From: Sorghum bicolor
Taxonomy: Eukaryota > Streptophyta > Magnoliopsida > Poales > Poaceae
DNA: 64,000 nucleotides
Assembly (NCBI RefSeq): GCF_000003195.3
Contig: NC_012870.2
Span: 2,513,501-2,577,500, forward strand
Reading direction: 5' to 3'
The notes under the pieces were generated by a model. The model was not told where the DNA came from and ran no database searches. It saw only the letters and a program-made list of their open reading frames with translations. The position numbers and the translations under genes were made by a program. Shown piece after piece: positions 54,029 to 64,000 of the stretch; position 1 is the first letter of the stretch, and every line of letters starts with the position of its first letter.

Positions 54029-57000
54029 ATGCCCGGCGTCCCACGAAACCTGATCGAGCACTCCTTAAATGTCTCGAAGACCGCAAGACCAATCAAGCAA
54101 AAGCTGCGACGGTTCGCTCGTGACAAAAAGGAGGCTATTAGGACAGAAATCACACGGCTTCTAGCAGCCGGATTCATAAAAGAAGTGTATCACCCCGATT
54201 GGCTCGCCAATCCGGTTCTTGTACGCAAAAAGAATAATGAATGGAGAATGTGTGTTGATTACACTGATCTCAATAAACACTGTCCTAAAGATCCTTTTGG
54301 TCTCCCTCGCATCGACGAGGTGGTCGACTCAACGGCCGGATGCGAACTCCTCTCCTTTCTAGACTGCTACTCTGGTTATCACCAGATTTCGCTAAAAGAA
54401 GAAGATCAGATCAAAACATCTTTTATTACACCTTTCGGTGCATACTGCTATACGACCATGTCTTTCGGACTCAAAAACGCCGGAGCCACTTATCAAAGGG
54501 CCATCCAGCAATGCCTCCACGACGAGATTCGTGATGACCTCGTCGAGGCCTATGTGGACGACGTGGTCGTAAAAACAAGGGACGCGAGCACCCTAATCGA
54601 CAACTTAGACCAAACTTTCAAGGCACTCAATAGGTACAAGTGGAAGCTCAACCCCAAGAAATGCATTTTCGGCGTTCCTTCCGGTCTACTGCTCGGCAAC
54701 GTTGTCAGTCGCGGCGGCATACGACCAAACCCTTCAAAAGTAAAGGCGGTACTCGACATGCGACCACCGAAGAACGTAAAGGATATCCAAAAGCTAACCG
54801 GATGTATGGCCGCCCTCAGTCGCTTCATCTCAAGGCTAGGAGAAAAAGGCCTCCCTTTCTTCAAACTATTAAAAGCGTCGGAAAAATTTTCTTGGACAGA
54901 AGAAGCCGACACCGCATTCAACCAGCTTAAGACCTTCCTCACTTCACCACCTGTCCTTACAGCGCCTCAGCCCAATGAAGACCTACTCCTTTACATTGCT
55001 GCAACCGACAGGGTTGTTTCCACGGCAATAGTGGTCGAGCGAGGTGAACCAGGTCACGCCTACAAGGTCCAGAGACCAGTTTACTTCATAAGTGAAGTCT
55101 TAAACGAGTCCAAGGCCAGGTATCCACAAATACAGAAGCTCATATACGCCATTCTAATAACGTCAAGAAAGCTGAAGCACTACTTCGACGGCCATCAAGT
55201 CCTGGTGACAACCAGTTTTCCTCTCGGGGACATCCTGCGCAATAAAGACGCCAATGGCAGAATCGTGAAATGGGCAATGGAATTATGTCCATTTTCCCTG
55301 GAGTTCCAGAGTCGCACCACTGTCAAGTCTCAGGCCCTGGTCGATTTCATTGCTGAATGGACGGATCTCAACGAGCCTTCCGTTCCCGATGTCTCAGACC
55401 ACTGGTCAATGTTCTTTGACGGGTCCTTGAACATCAACGGTGCCGGCGCTGGGATACTGTTCGTATCACCCAACAAGGACAAACTGCGCTACGTCCTTCG
55501 GATCCTTTTTCCGGCGTCAAACAACGTCGCCGAATACGAAGCATGCTTGCATGGCATAAGACTAGCCGTTGAGCTGGGAGTCAAGCGCCTCTATGTTTAT
55601 GGCGACTCCGCTTTGGTCATCAACCAGCTCAACAAGGAGTGGGACGCAACCCACGAGAAGATGGATCTCTACTGCAAAGAAATTCGCAAATGGGAAACCA
55701 ACTTCTACGGCATAGAGTACATCCACGTGGTCCGGGATAAGAACCAAGCAGCAGATGCGTTGTCGAAGTTAGGCTCATCTCGGGCCCAGATCCCGCGGGG
55801 TATTTTCGTCCAGGACATCCACGAGCCGAGCGTAGGCTCCTCCCTGGTCGACAAGCAACCCACCGAGGCAATGCTCATAGACGACGCCACTCCGACAACC
55901 GGTGGGTGTGACTGGCGTACCCCGTTCATCAAATACATATCGGACGGGACAGGCCTTCAGGACAAAACAGAGAACGAGCGCCTCATTCGACGATCAAAGA
56001 ACTACATCCTGGTCGACGGCAAACTCATGCGGAAAAACGCAAGCTCCGAAGTACTGCTCAAGTGCATACCCCAAGATGATGGTATCAAGCTCTTAGAAGA
56101 CATACATGCTGGATCCTGCGGCAATCACGCCGCATCCAAAACGCTGGTCGGAAAGGCTTTCCGAGCAGGTTTTTATTGGCCAACCGCGGTCGGCGACGCC
56201 GAAAAACTGGTTCGACATTGCGAAGGATGTCAGTTTTTCGCTAAGAGGACCCACGTACCTGCCCACGAAATTCAAACCATCCCGTCGTCTTGGCCCTTTG
56301 CTTGCTGGGGGCTTGACATGATCGGGCCATTTAAACCAGCCCCGGGCAATTTCAAGTTTGTTTTCGTGTTAATCGACAAGTTCTCCAAGTGGATTGAATA
56401 CATGCCTCTGGTCAAGGCAACCTCCGAGAAGGCTGTGGAGTTCCTCAATCAAATCATACACAGATTCGGCATCCCGAACAGCATAATCACCGACCTGGGC
56501 ACTCAGTTTACTGGCACCACTTTTTGGGACTTCTGCGATGACAGAGGCATAGTCATAAAATACGTGTCAGTGGCACATCCACGTGCCAACGGTCAAGTTG
56601 AACGTGCTAACGGAATGATCGTTGACGCCCTAAAGAAAAGGTTGTACACCGAAAACGACAGAGCACCCGGTCGATGGATGAATGAATTGTCGGCAGTGGT
56701 CTGGGGCCTCCGAACTCAGACCAGTCGAAACACAGGGGTGTCTCCCTACTTCATGGTGTACGGTTCAGAGGCGGTCCTGCCGTCTGACATACACTTCGGA
56801 TCTCCTAGAATTGAACACTTCGACCAGGCGACCGCCGACAACGCCAGAGAACTCGAAATCAATTGCATGGAGGAAAAGCGTTTAGATTCTTGTCTCCGAA
56901 CAGCAAAATATCTCGCGGCAGTCAGGCGATACTACAACAGGAACGTCAAGGACCGTTCCTTCGGGGTCGGCGATCTGGTACTTCGATGGAAAACAAGCCA

Positions 57001-57151
57001 GGAGGGAATGCACAAGCTATCCACTCCCTGGGAAGGACCCTTCGTGGTGACCGAGGTCACACGACCTACGTCCTACAGATTGGCATACCCAGACGGAACA
57101 CGAGTGCCTAACTCTTGGCACATAGACAAACTGCGACGTTTCTATCCATAA
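54029..57151 (+). CDS. pol: reverse transcriptase, two RNase H domains, integrase
   Basis: An open frame of 1040 codons. The natural reading enters from upstream in the same frame but is cut by TGA at 53843-53845 and TAG at 53963-53965, so 54029 is simply the first Met after the last stop. RT has [13 protein letters not shown], the [13 protein letters not shown] block and the catalytic YVDD at 54551-54562. A connection-type RNase H follows ([17 protein letters not shown]...LKHYFDGHQ), then a second, archaeal-like RNase H ([16 protein letters not shown]). The integrase has its HHCC zinc finger near 56105-56235 and the DDE residues in [16 protein letters not shown] and QVERANG. The frame ends RRFYP. 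The domains appear intact. Confidence 0.9.
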   Translation: MPGVPRNLIEHSLNVSKTARPIKQKLRRFARDKKEAIRTEITRLLAAGFIKEVYHPDWLANPVLVRKKNNEWRMCVDYTDLNKHCPKDPFGLPRIDEVVDSTAGCELLSFLDCYSGYHQISLKEEDQIKTSFITPFGAYCYTTMSFGLKNAGATYQRAIQQCLHDEIRDDLVEAYVDDVVVKTRDASTLIDNLDQTFKALNRYKWKLNPKKCIFGVPSGLLLGNVVSRGGIRPNPSKVKAVLDMRPPKNVKDIQKLTGCMAALSRFISRLGEKGLPFFKLLKASEKFSWTEEADTAFNQLKTFLTSPPVLTAPQPNEDLLLYIAATDRVVSTAIVVERGEPGHAYKVQRPVYFISEVLNESKARYPQIQKLIYAILITSRKLKHYFDGHQVLVTTSFPLGDILRNKDANGRIVKWAMELCPFSLEFQSRTTVKSQALVDFIAEWTDLNEPSVPDVSDHWSMFFDGSLNINGAGAGILFVSPNKDKLRYVLRILFPASNNVAEYEACLHGIRLAVELGVKRLYVYGDSALVINQLNKEWDATHEKMDLYCKEIRKWETNFYGIEYIHVVRDKNQAADALSKLGSSRAQIPRGIFVQDIHEPSVGSSLVDKQPTEAMLIDDATPTTGGCDWRTPFIKYISDGTGLQDKTENERLIRRSKNYILVDGKLMRKNASSEVLLKCIPQDDGIKLLEDIHAGSCGNHAASKTLVGKAFRAGFYWPTAVGDAEKLVRHCEGCQFFAKRTHVPAHEIQTIPSSWPFACWGLDMIGPFKPAPGNFKFVFVLIDKFSKWIEYMPLVKATSEKAVEFLNQIIHRFGIPNSIITDLGTQFTGTTFWDFCDDRGIVIKYVSVAHPRANGQVERANGMIVDALKKRLYTENDRAPGRWMNELSAVVWGLRTQTSRNTGVSPYFMVYGSEAVLPSDIHFGSPRIEHFDQATADNARELEINCMEEKRLDSCLRTAKYLAAVRRYYNRNVKDRSFGVGDLVLRWKTSQEGMHKLSTPWEGPFVVTEVTRPTSYRLAYPDGTRVPNSWHIDKLRRFYP

Positions 57152-57428
57152 AGTTTTAATAACTTTCCTTTGTAAGTATCTTATAATTGTTAATAATGAA
57201 ATTCTCTATTTTTTGCCTATACCTTGTCGCACACAGCACTCGGCAAAACTTCTGCAATGGATGCTCTTAACGACTACCAAGACGAATACGGTGACACGTC
57301 ACTCAGATAATCTTACAGCGCTCAAAACAACAGTCATGACAAAAAGCAAACTTTATTACAAACTTTACATACAAAGTTTACAATAAATACCCTGACGGGC
57401 AGACACTAGTCTATTCCTACAGACTACT

Positions 57429-60400
57429 CTATTGGCCTAGCTGCTCGGGCTGATCACCCGCCTGGCCCTGCTGCCCGGACGAAGGGGTCGGGGCCACCGG
57501 CGCCTGGCTGGTCGAGACCGCAGGCGTCGACCGCCCATCTCCCGCAACGGACGCGCCCGACAACTCCCTGGCCGACCTATCTGAACTCGGCTGGTCTGGG
57601 GGAGTGGCCGTTCCGCACAGATTGATGTCGCCGATCACTGTCGACGACAAGTCCAGCAGACTACCCCGAAGCTCGTCCGCTTCCTGTGGGCCGACCTCCT
57701 TCGGGTACCCCTTCTCCAGCCTGCTCAAGTCGACCAGGGGGTAGTGGGCGCGCACCATGCTGAGGACGTGCGCGCCGGCAAACTCCCCGGCGTCCTTCAC
57801 GAACTGCTGGAGCCAGTCCCACGCCCGTTGCACCTTCTCGACCGGGGTCAACTGTGGCGCGCGGGGCTGGCTCTCCGGGAGCTCGGGAATGATCAGGTCT
57901 AGGACCGGGGACACTCCTTTCCAGATCCTGCAACAGTTGACCTTCCAGGAGTCCCGGTCCTTGACCAGATCATCCAGGTGCTTCTTGGCGTTCACCTTGA
58001 GCACTGCAAACGAAACAAAGCGTTATTTTCGGCATACCAAACAAACAAAGGGGCGACAAGCAGCAGCTAACAAGGCGGCACCCATTACCAGATAATTCCC
58101 GGTCCTTTCGACCCAATTCCTCTCCTGCTCGCCGCCCGGACTCCAGCGCACCGGCGAGCTGTTGGCTGAGCTGCTCCTTCTCTTGTCGGAGGCGCGCCAC
58201 CTCCTCCTCCAAGTCTGCGTGAATCATAAACTGGTCAGTAAAGCAAACTACACAAGTACGCAAAGCTGCTCGGAGCGTGTGACTAACCTTCTCGCTGCCG
58301 GTACTGGTCGGCCAAGCGACGAGTGAGGTCGAGACGATGCTCCTCTTGGGCGCTCATCTCGGCCACCTTCTCCCCGACTTCCGACCGCAGCCGGTCTACC
58401 TCCGCGGCCAGGGCCTTGTTCGCGGCCACGACGCCTTCTATCTGGTCAAAGCACCGTTTCCGGTACTTTGCCGTTTTCATTGCGCCCTACAAAGCGAACA
58501 TATAACGACCATGCAAGACAAGGCATAGAATGTACAGCAGTACAAAAAGTCGCTTACCTTGACTTCGTCGACGAGGCGCTTGGCCGCGCGCTCCACCCTG
58601 GCGGCCTCCTCGGTCTCGGCGAGCTCTTCATGCCCGATAAAGTGATCCCCGCGTTGGCGCCACACATACATGTGTTGGCGGCCATCACGGGGACGACCCG
58701 CAATCTCCTCCACCTCGTCCTCGGAGGCCGCCTGAGCTTCCTCCTCCCGCGCTGCGTTGCTTCCGGTAGCGGTCCCAGGCATTACTGGTCCCCGGACCAG
58801 ACCTGGGGAGCCTGCAGTCGAAGCGGCCCCTGCTCGGGGCGGTGTGGAGACTTCACCCTCCCCGGCGGGAGGAGGGGTCGGGGCCCTTCCCTCCCTTTCC
58901 GTGGTGCTGGCTGGGGGAGGCGTCCCCATAGCCTCCTCAACCCTGGTCGGGCTGCTCAACGTAGCCGGTGCCGCGGCCGGGGACTCCTCGGTGCTCTCAG
59001 GCACGGCTGCAGCCGTAGGCTGCTCTGCGGTCTGCGGGGCCGCGTCTTCAGCAGCGCAAACCGTCTCACTCGTCCCCTGGCCAGCGGCATGGCCAGGGTT
59101 GACATCCGACGCCGCGCTAAAGGAACAAAACTACAATAAAAAAAAACATCGGTGAAATACGTAAGTTGAACACTTACAGGTTTGAGCGGCGGTGGGTCGC
59201 GGTAAACCTCCTTCTCGTCCGACCAGTCGGCACCTGTGCTCCCGACTCCCCAGCGCGAGGCGCAGGTGGATCGACGGCCACACGGTCGGCAGTGGTCGCC
59301 CCGCCGTCCGGACGGCTAGGAGGCCTCCGGACCAACGACGGAACGGCCTCCTCCTCCTCCTCGTCGTCGTCGATCCGAACGAACCGACGCCGCTTCGGCG
59401 CTCGGCTGCTCTCCGCCGGCAGTGTCGGCATCGGCGACGGATCCACAGGCATTGGCCTTTTCCCCGACACCCTTTCCTTGGTGGTTGGGACAGGGCGGGC
59501 TTGTTCCTCCTCACTGCTGGTGTAATGAGCACACCGAGCAGCGTCCTCCTCTAGCGGGTCTTCTCCCGCAGGATTCTCCATCCCCGGTGCCAGTGATACA
59601 TACACTGTGCACCGGTCGACATCGCCGATCTGCAAAAAGCAACAAAGATGAGCCAGCCACATACGATATACGAATACTAAAACAAAATAATCTGCAACAT
59701 ACCTTTGGTGCTGGTCGGCCTAACTTGAAGGCTTGCACCCGATCACTACCACGGATCAAGCCTCCGTCCGCGAAGTTGAACAGCTCGTTCAATAGCCGTT
59801 GTACCTCCGCCTTCTCCAAGATCTCCGGTCGCATCCTGGTCGGGTCCACGCTTCCGGCATACTCGTACGCCGAGTGCACCCTCTTCTGGCAGGGCATCAC
59901 CCGACGACAAATAAAGTTGCCGACCACGCCAAGCCCATCCAGGCGCGACCAGTCGATCAGCTTCATCAGATCCGCCACTTGACCGTCGAACTCCGGGCGG
60001 TCGGTCCAGCTCACCCTCTTGTCGGGAATGTACCCCACGTCGCAGAACGTGGAGCTGCCCGGTTCCTCCCTGACGTAGAACCACTTCCTATACCATTCGG
60101 TCAAGGAAGTGTTCCATGGACAGTGCAGGTAGTGATTCTTCATTCCATCACGAAGGTTGAGGTATACTCCACCTGCGACCTTGGAGCCTCCAACTGCTCC
60201 CTTCTTCCTCAAGCAGAAAAGGTAACGAAAAAGATCGAAGTGCGGCTCTATGCCAACATAGGCCTCGCACAGATGAATAACGTGGAGATAAGGAGAATTG
60301 AGTTCGGGTGCAGATTGCAAATCCCGATCTCATAATACAAAAGAAGACCTTGGAGAAAAGGATGAACCGGAACCCCAAATCCCCTCTTAACGAAATCTTC

Positions 60401-60589
60401 GAACACGACGATCTCACAGGCACGAGGGTTGGGGAAGCTTTCTCCTTCCGGCGCTCTCCAGCCGCCAAGCTCCGAGCTGTGCAGGAGTCCCATGTCGACG
60501 AGGTCACCGAGGGATTTGGTGGTGCTGCGGGACTTCTTCCACTCCTTGGCCATCAGTTCGGCCCTCTTCTTGGAGTCGCTCTTCGCCAT
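57429..60589 (-). CDS. Six-exon antisense gene inside the retrotransposon (gypsy-type transposon domain, PF04195-like)
   Basis: The gene lies between pol and the 3' LTR on the opposite strand. Exons are 60589-59703, 59629-59178, 59116-58558, 58486-58288, 58214-58089 and 58003-57429. All five introns are GT/AG, and the phases agree from exon 2 to the stop. Exon 1 encodes a globular domain like the plant putative gypsy-type transposon family (VHPFLQGLLLYYEIGI, HLCEAYVGIEPHFDLFRYLF). It needs one frameshift near 60290-60320, so this copy is damaged. Exons 2-3 are acidic and Pro/Ser-rich with a KRRR basic patch; exons 4-5 form a coiled coil (VAANKALAAEVDRLRSEV, EVARLRQEKEQLSQQL); exon 6 is helical, then Ser/Pro/Gln-rich. 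Total about 930 codons. A TTATAA box lies about 115 bp upstream (60702-60707). Extra ORFs, some antisense, are known in Tat elements; function is unknown. Confidence 0.72.
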
Positions 60590-60701
60590 TGGAGGTGAGA
60601 AGTGGATTTGGGTTACGAAGATGCAGGTGATCGAAAGAGGCGAGAATGGAAGGCTTGAGGGCAATGGCAGGGTAAGGAGTACAGGCGGAACTGTCAGGCT
60701 C

Positions 60702-60707
60702 TTATAA
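60702..60707 (-). promoter_or_regulatory. TATA-like box of the antisense gene
   Basis: GGGTTATAAG on the minus strand, about 115 bp before the antisense ATG, with a GC-rich flank. Placement fits a plant core promoter; use is inferred. Confidence 0.4.
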
Positions 60708-60889
60708 CCCGCAACTCCACCTCTCCCATTTCCTGTATTCTCGGGAAGTGGGCGGGCCATGCGGCGGATGCGGCGTTTCGGTTTACAATGATTATAGACA
60801 ATTAATGCGGCGGAGTTTTCGTACCAATTGATGGTTTCCTTTTTCTCAAACCACGCAAAGGGCGGCTGCACAGTTGCCAGACGCAACTT

Positions 60890-61888
60890 TTCATGCGTCC
60901 ATCTGACAACCCATCAGGAGGTCTCGTCATGTCAACTTTAATTGAAAAGATCGTTTCAATAAAAAGAAGACAAATATGCCAGAGAGTCAACAATCCGAAG
61001 ACTGCACCGACCACCGAGCAATTGATGCTCGGGGACTGGTCGCCCAGTCCATCAGCTCGGAACTTCAAAGACTGCACCGACCACCGAGCAATTGATGCTC
61101 GGGGAATGGTCGCCCAGTCCATCAGCTCGGAACTTCAAAGACTACACTGACCACCGAGCACTCGATGCTCGGGGACTGGTCGTACAGTATAGCAACGCAG
61201 AATACTAAGCAGCGCACTTGGCGTCTGGGTACTGGTCGTCATACTATTATTTACGTTCCCAACCGCGCTTGGGGACTTGTCCAACGGAACCTACACCGTG
61301 CTCGGGGACTGTGCCGACTACCGAGCACTACATGCTAGGGGACTGTACCGACCACCGAGCGTTACATGCTCGGGGACTGGTCGATTAATCTATTCAATTG
61401 CAGTCAGACTGGTAAATTCAACTTTTTAGACATTGCTACAAGGCTCATACTTCGCCTTCCAGCAAGCTCGGGGACTACATCGGTACGATGCATCTGGCGA
61501 TGCATCTCAGTTTCAGAATTTCTTTGAGGACTTTTCTTTTGACCCTGGCACCACGTGCCTACGTCACCTACTACCAGGCTCGGGGACTAAGTGGGCACAC
61601 TTCACCTTGCGGTGAATATGCTTGCTTTTTTTTAGGTCCATGCTTTTCAGAAAAGTAAAGTGGGCACACTTCACCAAGAAAGAAATCTTTTTTAATTTAG
61701 AGCACCATGCATTCTTCAAACAACCTGCTTCTTCGATGTCAATGTTGATCAACTGTTTTTTGAGTTGGTCAAAATACTGTTGCAACTGTTTGGACGACTT
61801 TCCTGCTTATTGAAGACGTCAAGCCTCACTGATCGAAGAAGCTCAAGACGGCGTGTTACATCACAATACATGGTGCTCGGGGACTAGC
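60890..61888 (+). repeat. 3' untranslated region of the element with repeated GCTCGGGGACT motif
   Basis: About ten copies or near-copies of GCTCGGGGACT(GG) start at 61027, 61097, 61167, 61266, 61300, 61334, 61368, 61466, 61578 and 61875. The first three are part of a 70-bp tandem unit with CACCGACCACCGAGCA. Another direct repeat, AAGTGGGCACACTTCACC, occurs near 61589 and 61660. Confidence 0.8.
61871..61888 (+). other. Polypurine tract region
   Basis: TGGTGCTCGGGGACTAGC directly precedes the 3' LTR, where plus-strand DNA synthesis is primed. The purine core GGGGA is short and is shared with the upstream repeated motifs. Confidence 0.55.
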
Positions 61889-62349
61889 TGTGGGGGGGAT
61901 AGACCCCTATACCCTTACGGCTAGACTTGGGCCAGGAGGCTTGGCCCATTACGAGACGAGTTCAAGGCTTGATCCGACAGCCTGGAGTTTCGCGCAAGGA
62001 AGCAAGATGTGGAGATCAAGCAGGATTCTAGTCGGTTAGAATAGGAATTGATATCGAACTATCTATGACAATTGTAACCGACTAGGATTAGTTTCCAGAT
62101 CTGTAACCCTGCCCTTCAGACTATATAAGGAGAGGCAAGGGACCCCCCTAGGACATACGATTCTCTCAACACAAATCAATACAACCAGACGCAGGACGTA
62201 GGTATTACGCCGACTCGGCGGCCGAACCTGGATAAAAAGCTTGTCCGAGTCTTGCGTCACCATCGAGTTCGTAGTTTGCGCACCGTCTACCGATAAACTA
62301 CTACCGTGGGTATACCCCAAGGTAGACTGCCGACCAGCTTTCGTCGACA
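61889..62349 (+). repeat. 3' LTR
   Basis: 461 bp, identical to the 5' LTR apart from one extra G in the leading G run and about two substitutions (near 62218 and 62240). Its TATATAA box is at 62122-62128. Confidence 0.93.
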
Positions 62350-62725
62350 ACATGCGTAACTAACGAGCACGGAAGAAGGCTACATCCCAAAATAGTAGCA
62401 ATTCCTGTGCTTCGGCTGAAAGCTTGCCTGCAACATCAGCCACGGGTAATTAATCTCTTCGATTGTTTTTATTTTTATTTCTCTCTCTACTACAGTGAAT
62501 CATATAGTACGTACACATTATGTACTTATTTCAAAAAGTGACAATTTAATTCAACCAGTGACGCAAAAAGTCAATGAATCAGCTTCCAAATTATGGATCA
62601 AAAGATATGAATCTGGAGAACATGGATTAATAAATGAATATATATTTATATAATATATACATACTATATGATTCCGGTGAATAGTGTAAAAGTGGTTCTC
62701 TCTACTACAATGAAACTAATTAGTA
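62350..62725 (+). repeat. Array unit 1, right part
   Basis: Continues the sequence interrupted at 50311. It includes the in-frame TAA after the basic exon, a further reading frame (RARKKATSQNSSNS) to a GGTAATTAAT donor, and a candidate next exon near 62541-62640 (TQKVNESASKLWIKRYESGE). Matches 63256-63625. Confidence 0.7.
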
Positions 62726-63625
62726 ATAATATATATAACATAAGATAGAAAGATAATCACGCGTGGCTCCGAGCAGTCGCCGCGCCGATCGCCTGCGACC
62801 GCGGCAGGAGAAAGCCGGCCTGCTGTCCACAGCTACAGCCAGCTAGAAATCTTCGTTGATATTTCGCAATGTCTACGCCTGAGAATACACGCGATGCGTT
62901 AAGCGATATCACAAACGTCGTAGGTATACTTTCCATATGTATGTGTACAACACCTTTGGGTGTATTTCTAATCAGCTAGCTAGAAATCCTCGCTGATATT
63001 TCGCAATGTCTATGCCCGAAGATACACGCGATGCGTTAAGCGATATCACAAACGTCGCAGGTATACTTTCAATATGTATGTGTACAGCACCTTTGGGTAT
63101 CGCTCTATCTTATGTTATATATATTATTACTCAAATGCCACTTTAGATAATGCTTCACGAAGGAGGAAAGAAAGAAAAGAGCAGCAACGAATAAGTCGAG
63201 CTGAGATGTCCAGCGAACAAAGAGAAGAGGTCAATAGGAAAAAGCGTGAGTACATGCGTAACTAACGAGCACGGAAGAAGGCTACATACCAAAATAGTAG
63301 CAATTCCTGTGCTTCGGCTGAAAGCTTGCCTGCAACATCGGCCACGGGTAATTAATCTCTTCGATTGTTTTTATTTTTATTTCTCTCTCTACTACAGTGA
63401 ATCATATAGTACGTACACATTATGTACTTATTTCAAAAAGTGACAATTTAATTCAACCAGTGACGCAAAAAGTCAATGAATCGGCTTCCAAATTATGGAT
63501 CAAAAGATATGAATCTGGAGAACATGGATTAATAAATGAATATATATTTATATAATATATACATACTATATGATTCCGGTGAATAGTGTAAAAGTGGTTC
63601 TCTCTACTACAATGAAACTAATTAT
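62726..63625 (+). repeat. Array unit 2
   Basis: A second roughly 900-bp unit, uninterrupted, highly similar to unit 1. It starts with the tail of the inverted segment (GTAATAATATATATAACATA), then has the same 137-bp internal duplication, the basic exon, the same TAA after MRN, and the following exon-like frames. Confidence 0.8.
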
Positions 63626-63803
63626 TGTACATCTCACAAAAATTTATGCAGATATTAATTACTCTGAGATGGACCAAATCATGCCAACTATATTATTAGT
63701 CTCATTGAATCTCCACTGCAATAATTCATTATTAATCATGGTTTAGGAGTCATAGGTTTGGTTTCCAATTTTAAATTAATTAATGTTTTGCCAATCCGAA
63801 TGC

Positions 63804-63957
63804 AGAATCTATTAATAAAGATAGAGACATTGAGGCAAGAACCGAACCTGTCGAGAATGATCAGATAGTTCTCGAGCAGGAAATGCGACCAGCCTCTAAA
63901 CAAGCCTCTAGCCAAGAAATGCAGAATAGAATGATGCTGAAATATCGACAACAGTAA
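63804..63957 (+). pseudogene. Exon-like fragment of the array-associated gene
   Basis: After a pyrimidine-rich stretch and AATGCAG, an open frame of about 50 codons reads INKDRDIEARTEPVENDQIV and continues Gln/Met/Ser-rich to a stop after KYRQQ. Codon-like composition and the acceptor suggest a further exon of the small gene whose fragments make up the array. The basic N-terminal region (KERREQQRISRAEMSSEQRE) resembles those of small ORFs that accompany plant Helitron helicases, but identity is uncertain. Confidence 0.35.
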
Positions 63958-64000
63958 AATGGTTATTTCATTCATTGTGCACATCAATAACAACTGCTCT

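Larger units (their letters stand above)
50312..62349 (+). mobile_element. Complete Ty3/gypsy LTR retrotransposon, Tat-type
   Basis: A 12,038-bp element with LTRs at 50312-50771 and 61889-62349, both bounded TG...CA, and a 5-bp target duplication ACATG (50307-50311 and 62350-62354). The target sequence is intact in the second array unit near 63255. The order gag, protease, RT, two RNase H domains, integrase is Ty3/gypsy. The second, archaeal-like RNase H and the long 3' region with an antisense gene point to the Tat lineage. The LTRs differ by about two substitutions and one G-run indel, so insertion is recent. Coding breaks: an in-frame TGA in gag, a frameshift in the protease, and TGA and TAG stops before RT. 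Confidence 0.93.

Noticed and set aside
58468..59155. Plus-strand open frames opposite the antisense gene
   Set aside because: Shadows of the GC-rich antisense exons; no domain, and interrupted where the antisense exons are spliced.
61000..61400. Repeated GCTCGGGGACT units considered as a CRISPR-like array
   Set aside because: Unit spacing is irregular, units are short, the context is a plant retrotransposon UTR, and CRISPR arrays are not found in plant nuclear DNA.

Overview
This is a eukaryotic nuclear DNA window from a grass, most likely sorghum or a close Andropogoneae relative. The evidence is interrupted plant genes with GT/AG introns, grass-specific families (alpha-expansin, RLCK-VII kinase, DYW-class PPR protein, mTERF-like proteins), and many copies of the Tourist-type MITEs that begin GGCCTTGTTTA. 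The species assignment is inference; no search was run.

Layout. 1-3250: 5' part of a Mutator-like (MuDR-type) transposase on the minus strand, broken by an in-frame stop, with a spliced 5' leader and five GC-rich palindromes. 3250-10000: gene-poor sequence with MITEs, one nested inside another, and a GC-rich stretch without a recognisable gene. 10177-13808 (+): alpha-expansin of three exons whose second intron has grown to 2.7 kb and carries four MITEs. 15614-19601 (-): six-exon receptor-like cytoplasmic kinase. 20150-23490: AT-rich intergenic DNA. 23490-25784 (+): eleven-exon ALG5 (dolichyl-phosphate beta-glucosyltransferase). 26327-28207 (+): intronless DYW-type PPR protein. 31471-32523 and 34284-34715 (-): an intact stand-alone Rx-N-like (NLR N-terminal-like) gene and a truncated, frameshifted paralogue. 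A 757-bp Helitron sits upstream of the second copy, and its ends can be read by comparing the two copies. 38500-49030 (-): a small tandem family of mTERF-like genes (two intact, one pseudogene) with repeated 3' flanks.

49030-64000: a LINE fragment, then a tandem and inverted array of about 0.9-kb units carrying pieces of a small unrecognised gene. A complete 12.0-kb Ty3/gypsy element of the Tat type (50312-62349, 5-bp target duplication ACATG, almost identical LTRs) has landed in this array. Its gag-pol is interrupted by stops and a frameshift. Between pol and the 3' LTR lies a six-exon gene on the opposite strand (57429-60589) whose splice phases all fit. This is the most unusual structure in the window.

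The cellular genes do not form a pathway. They are separate housekeeping or regulatory genes: wall loosening, cytoplasmic kinase signalling, ER N-glycosylation precursor synthesis, organellar RNA editing, organellar transcription or RNA metabolism, and a possible immunity-related coiled-coil protein. Gene structures were assembled by eye from splice signals, reading phase and family conservation.
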